Part shown: positions 61,471-64,000 of the stretch, in pieces
How the letters are laid out: each line of letters starts with the position of its first letter
How positions within the stretch are numbered: the first letter of the stretch is position 1
Origin: Kribbella monticola
GTDB lineage: Bacteria > Actinomycetota > Actinomycetes > Propionibacteriales > Kribbellaceae
Direction: 5' to 3'
Assembly: GCF_003261635.1 (NCBI RefSeq)
Contig: NZ_QFXK01000030.1
Location: 496,001 to 560,000 of the forward strand
Length of the DNA stretch: 64,000 bases
Translations under genes and position numbers: made by a program
The notes under the pieces: model-generated
Database searches by the model: none
The model's input: the letters and a program-made list of their open reading frames with translations, nothing else
What the model was told of the DNA's origin: nothing

Positions 61471-62069
61471 CAGGATGCGACCTCCGCCCGCGCCTTCAGC
61501 AGAGCCGCCGGAGCGACGTGCTCGACCGGCATGCCGCGACGCGCGGCCACGGCCTCCGGGGTCTCCAGGGCCTGCAGCGCGGCCACCGTGGCGTGCACCA
61601 CGTTGATCGCGTTCGAGGACCCCAGCGACTTGCTCAGGATGTCGTGGATCCCGGCGCACTCCAGTACCGCGCGCGCCGAACCACCCGCGATCACACCGGT
61701 ACCGGGAGCGGCCGGACGCAGCATGACAACGCCTGCGGCCTTCTCGCCCTGGACCGGGTGCGGGATGGTGCCCTGGATCCTCGGCACCTTGAAGAATGCC
61801 TTCTTGGCCTCCTCGACACCCTTGGCGATCGCCGCGGGCACCTCCTTGGCCTTTCCGTACCCCACACCGACGGTGCCTTCACCGTCGCCGACGACCACGA
61901 GGGCGGTGAAGCTGAAGCGACGACCACCCTTCACGACCTTGGCAACACGGTTGATGGCTACCACGCGCTCGATGTAGGCGGTCTTGTCAGCTGCCTGACC
62001 GCGACCACCGTCACGGCCACGGCGCTCACCACCGGCGCCGCCTCCGCGACGCTGCTGGCCTCCGCTCAT
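61470..62069 (-). CDS. rpsE: 30S ribosomal protein uS5
   Basis: A 199-residue uS5 with a Gly/Arg-rich N-terminal extension, then ERVVAINRVAKVVKGGRRFSF and GVGYGKAKEVPAAIAKG. Residues after 170 extend slightly. It helps decoding accuracy and mRNA unwinding. Confidence 0.98.
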   Translation of the reverse strand: MSGGQQRRGGGAGGERRGRDGGRGQAADKTAYIERVVAINRVAKVVKGGRRFSFTALVVVGDGEGTVGVGYGKAKEVPAAIAKGVEEAKKAFFKVPRIQGTIPHPVQGEKAAGVVMLRPAAPGTGVIAGGSARAVLECAGIHDILSKSLGSSNAINVVHATVAALQALETPEAVAARRGMPVEHVAPAALLKARAEVAS

Positions 62070-62102
62070 TTCGAACTACCTTCTTCCCTTTGTGTCGCCA
62101 TG

Positions 62103-62486
62103 TCAGAAGCCGAGCCCGCCCTCACGGGCGGCGTCGGCCAGGGCCGCGATCCGGCCGTGGTACTTGTTCCCGGCCCGGTCGAAGACGACCGAGTCGATAC
62201 CGGCGGCCTTGGCGCGGTCGGCGATGAGCCCACCCACGGTCTTGGCCTTGTCGGTCTTGTTCGCCTCCGCGCCGCGCAGGTCCGACTCCATCGTGGAGGC
62301 CGAGACCAAGGTGACGCCGGCGACGTCGTCGATGACCTGAGCGAACAGGTGCTTCGACGACTTGCTGACCACCAGGCGCGGCCGGTCGGCCGTGCCGTTG
62401 ACCTTCTTGCGGACGCGGATCTGACGACGCAGCCGGGAAGAGGTCTTCTTGGCGGAGTGCTTGTTGTGGCGCAATCCGATCGCCAT
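62103..62486 (-). CDS. rplR: 50S ribosomal protein uL18
   Basis: A 127-residue uL18: RLRRQIRVRKKVNGTADRPRLVV start and FDRAGNKYHGRIAALADAAREGGL end. It binds 5S rRNA. Confidence 0.98.
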   Translation of the reverse strand: MAIGLRHNKHSAKKTSSRLRRQIRVRKKVNGTADRPRLVVSKSSKHLFAQVIDDVAGVTLVSASTMESDLRGAEANKTDKAKTVGGLIADRAKAAGIDSVVFDRAGNKYHGRIAALADAAREGGLGF

Positions 62487-62488
62487 GG

Positions 62489-63031
62489 TTACTTACCAGC
62501 CTTTCCGACCTTGCGGCGCACCTGCTCGCCCGCGTACCGCACACCCTTGCCCTTGTAAGGCTCGGGCTTGCGCAGCTTGCGGATGTTCGCGGCGACCTCG
62601 CCGACCGACTGCTTGTCGATTCCCTGCACCGAGAACTTGGTCGGCGACTCCACCGCGAAGGTGATGCCTTCCGGCGCCTCCACCGTGATGGTGTGGCTGT
62701 AGCCGAGCGAGAACTCCAGCGTGCCCGGGCCCTTGGACAGGACGCGGTAACCGACGCCGACTATCTCGAGCTTCTTCTCGTAGCCGTCCGTCACGCCGGT
62801 CACCAGGTTGGCGAGCAGCGTGCGGGACAGGCCGTGCAGTTCCTTGCTCTTGCGCTGGTCGTCCGGACGCGAGACGGCGATGGTGCCGTCCTCGTCGCGA
62901 GCGACCACGATGGGCTCCGCAACAACGTGCGAGAGCTGACCCTTGGGGCCCTTCACGGTGACCGTCTGGCCGTCGATCGTGACGTCGACGCCGGACGGGA
63001 CCGTGATCGGGAGCTTACCGATGCGAGACAT
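62489..63031 (-). CDS. rplF: 50S ribosomal protein uL6
   Basis: A 180-residue uL6, SRIGKLPITVPSGVDVTIDG at the start and the C-terminal EPYKGKGVRYAGEQVRRKVGK signature. Two bases separate it from rplR. Confidence 0.98.
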   Translation of the reverse strand: MSRIGKLPITVPSGVDVTIDGQTVTVKGPKGQLSHVVAEPIVVARDEDGTIAVSRPDDQRKSKELHGLSRTLLANLVTGVTDGYEKKLEIVGVGYRVLSKGPGTLEFSLGYSHTITVEAPEGITFAVESPTKFSVQGIDKQSVGEVAANIRKLRKPEPYKGKGVRYAGEQVRRKVGKAGK

Positions 63032-63058
63032 GAGAGTGGTCCTCCTTCCGGTTCTTCG

Positions 63059-63466
63059 TCACCAGACGTAGGCGAGGACTTCCCCGCCAACGCCCTTGTG
63101 CTTGGCCTGCCGGTCCGTCAGCAATCCCTGCGACGTCGAGATGATCGCGACGCCGAGGCCACCGAGCACCTTGGGCAGGTTGGTCGACTTCGCGTACACC
63201 CGCAGACCGGGCTTGCTGATCCGCCGGACACCGGCGATCGAGCGCTCGCGGCTCGGACCGAACTTCAGGTCCACCACGAGGGTCTTGCCGACGGTGCCCT
63301 CCTTGGGCTCCTCGACCTTGTAGGAGGAGATGTAACCCTCCTGCTGAAGGATGTCGGCAATGCCCTGCTTGATCTTGCTGTACGGCATCTGGGTCGACTC
63401 GTGATACGCCTGGTTGGCGTTGCGCAGACGTGTCAGCATGTCTGCGATCGGGTCGGTCATCGTCAT
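63059..63466 (-). CDS. rpsH: 30S ribosomal protein uS8
   Basis: A 135-residue uS8 (TDPIADMLTRLRNANQAYHE; ISTSQGLLTDRQAKHKGVGGEVL). It binds 16S rRNA helix 21 and is the spc-operon repressor in Escherichia coli. Confidence 0.98.
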   Translation of the reverse strand: MTMTDPIADMLTRLRNANQAYHESTQMPYSKIKQGIADILQQEGYISSYKVEEPKEGTVGKTLVVDLKFGPSRERSIAGVRRISKPGLRVYAKSTNLPKVLGGLGVAIISTSQGLLTDRQAKHKGVGGEVLAYVW

Positions 63467-63563
63467 GGCCTGGGGCCTCTTTCCCGCCGTGGTTTCGCCG
63501 GCCGGCGACCTACGGTGACTAGATGGTGGTTGGAGAAAAGATCGGTGCTGGAGAAGCGGTGGG

Positions 63564-63749
63564 TCACCAGCTGGACTTGGTGACGCCGGGCAGCTCGCCC
63601 CGGTGCGCCATCTCCCGCAGGCAGATCCGGCACAGGCCGAACTTGCGGAAGACGGCCTTGGGCCGGCCGCAGCGCTGGCAACGGGTGTAACCGCGCACCG
63701 CGAACTTCGGCTTCCGGGCCTGCTTGACCTTGAGTGCTGTCTTCGCCAC
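63564..63749 (-). CDS. rpsZ: 30S ribosomal protein uS14, zinc type
   Basis: A 61-residue uS14 with zinc ligands Cys24, Cys27, Cys40 and Cys43 (CQRC and CRIC). This short C+ form is the usual one in the actinobacterial spc operon. One base separates it from the rplE stop. Confidence 0.97.
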   Translation of the reverse strand: MAKTALKVKQARKPKFAVRGYTRCQRCGRPKAVFRKFGLCRICLREMAHRGELPGVTKSSW

Positions 63750-63750
63750 G

Positions 63751-64000
63751 TCAGTTCTCCTTGAACGGGAAGCCGAGCTGCCGCAGCAGCGCGCGCCCCT
63801 CGTCGTCGTTCTTGGCGGTGGTCACCACGGTGATGTCCATCCCGCGGACCCGGTCGATCCGGTCCTGGTTGATCTCGTGGAACATCACCTGCTCGGTCAG
63901 ACCGAAGGTGTAGTTCCCGTTGCCGTCGAACTGCTTCGCCGACAGGCCACGGAAGTCACGGATCCGGGGCAGCGCCAAGGCGAGCAGCCGGTCCAGGAAC
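63751..64000 (-). CDS. rplE: 50S ribosomal protein uL5 (5' end outside window)
   Basis: The last ~82 residues of uL5: LPRIRDFRGLSAKQFDG, then NYTFGLTEQVMFHEI and MDITVVTTAKND. The start lies beyond the right edge. It binds 5S rRNA and contacts the P-site tRNA. The internal ATG at 63978 is not the start. Confidence 0.97.
   Translation of the reverse strand, partial: FLDRLLALALPRIRDFRGLSAKQFDGNGNYTFGLTEQVMFHEINQDRIDRVRGMDITVVTTAKNDDEGRALLRQLGFPFKEN

Overview
This window is high-GC chromosomal DNA from an actinobacterium. The evidence is the strong G/C third-position bias, frequent GTG starts, four-base start/stop overlaps, zinc-type uS14, a Lys/Ala-rich uL17-family tail and the rplM-rpsI-glmM order. 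A Nocardioidaceae/Kribbellaceae-like organism (for example Kribbella) is my guess; I could not test it.

Positions 1 to about 29.3 kb look like a specialised-metabolite gene cluster that I do not recognise. Its core is a run of 14 minus-strand genes (27210 down to 13414), nearly all with overlapping start and stop codons. In order of transcription they encode two acyl carrier proteins, a ketosynthase-like protein lacking one catalytic His, a half-length ketosynthase-like protein lacking the nucleophile, an adenylate-forming ligase, an intact FabF-type ketosynthase, a 4-hydroxymandelate synthase-like dioxygenase, a PhyH-type Fe(II)/2-oxoglutarate oxygenase, a DUF3050 haem-oxygenase-like protein, the alpha and beta subunits of a 2-oxo acid dehydrogenase E1, and three paralogous ATP-grasp-like ligases. 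Around it lie three related cytochrome P450s, two related MFS exporters, two further adenylate-forming ligases, a PPTase, an O-methyltransferase, an SDR, a hexapeptide acetyltransferase, two SGNH hydrolases and an alpha/beta hydrolase. My inference is an aryl-derived acid tethered to a carrier protein, extended by a small type II system and joined to amines or amino acids by the ATP-grasp enzymes.

Positions 29.6 to 37.4 kb hold a cell-wall MurNAc recovery operon: nagZ (GH3), namZ (DUF1343), an AmiE-like serine hydrolase, a MurR-like RpiR regulator and murQ, followed by a two-domain GNAT. The gene set matches the Bacillus MurNAc salvage locus, but no PTS transporter (MurP) is present. Palindromes resembling RpiR-family operators precede nagZ and murQ.

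Positions 37.6 to 51.1 kb are mixed: a VOC fusion protein, a luciferase-like oxidoreductase, an orphan substrate-binding protein, glmM-rpsI-rplM, citrate synthase with a strong terminator, a TetR/SnoaL divergent pair with tandem operators, a GH18-like anchored protein, an ABC-F ATPase, an ECF sigma factor with a membrane partner, an RsmC-like methyltransferase and truA.

Positions 51.2 to 64.0 kb are the spc/alpha ribosomal-protein region on the minus strand, rplE (cut by the window edge) through secY-adk-map and then infA-rpmJ-rpsM-rpsK-rpsD-rpoA-rplQ. A DUF1707 gene, a membrane protein gene and a divergent HxlR/imine-reductase pair sit between map and infA. I saw no tRNA, rRNA, CRISPR array or insertion sequence.
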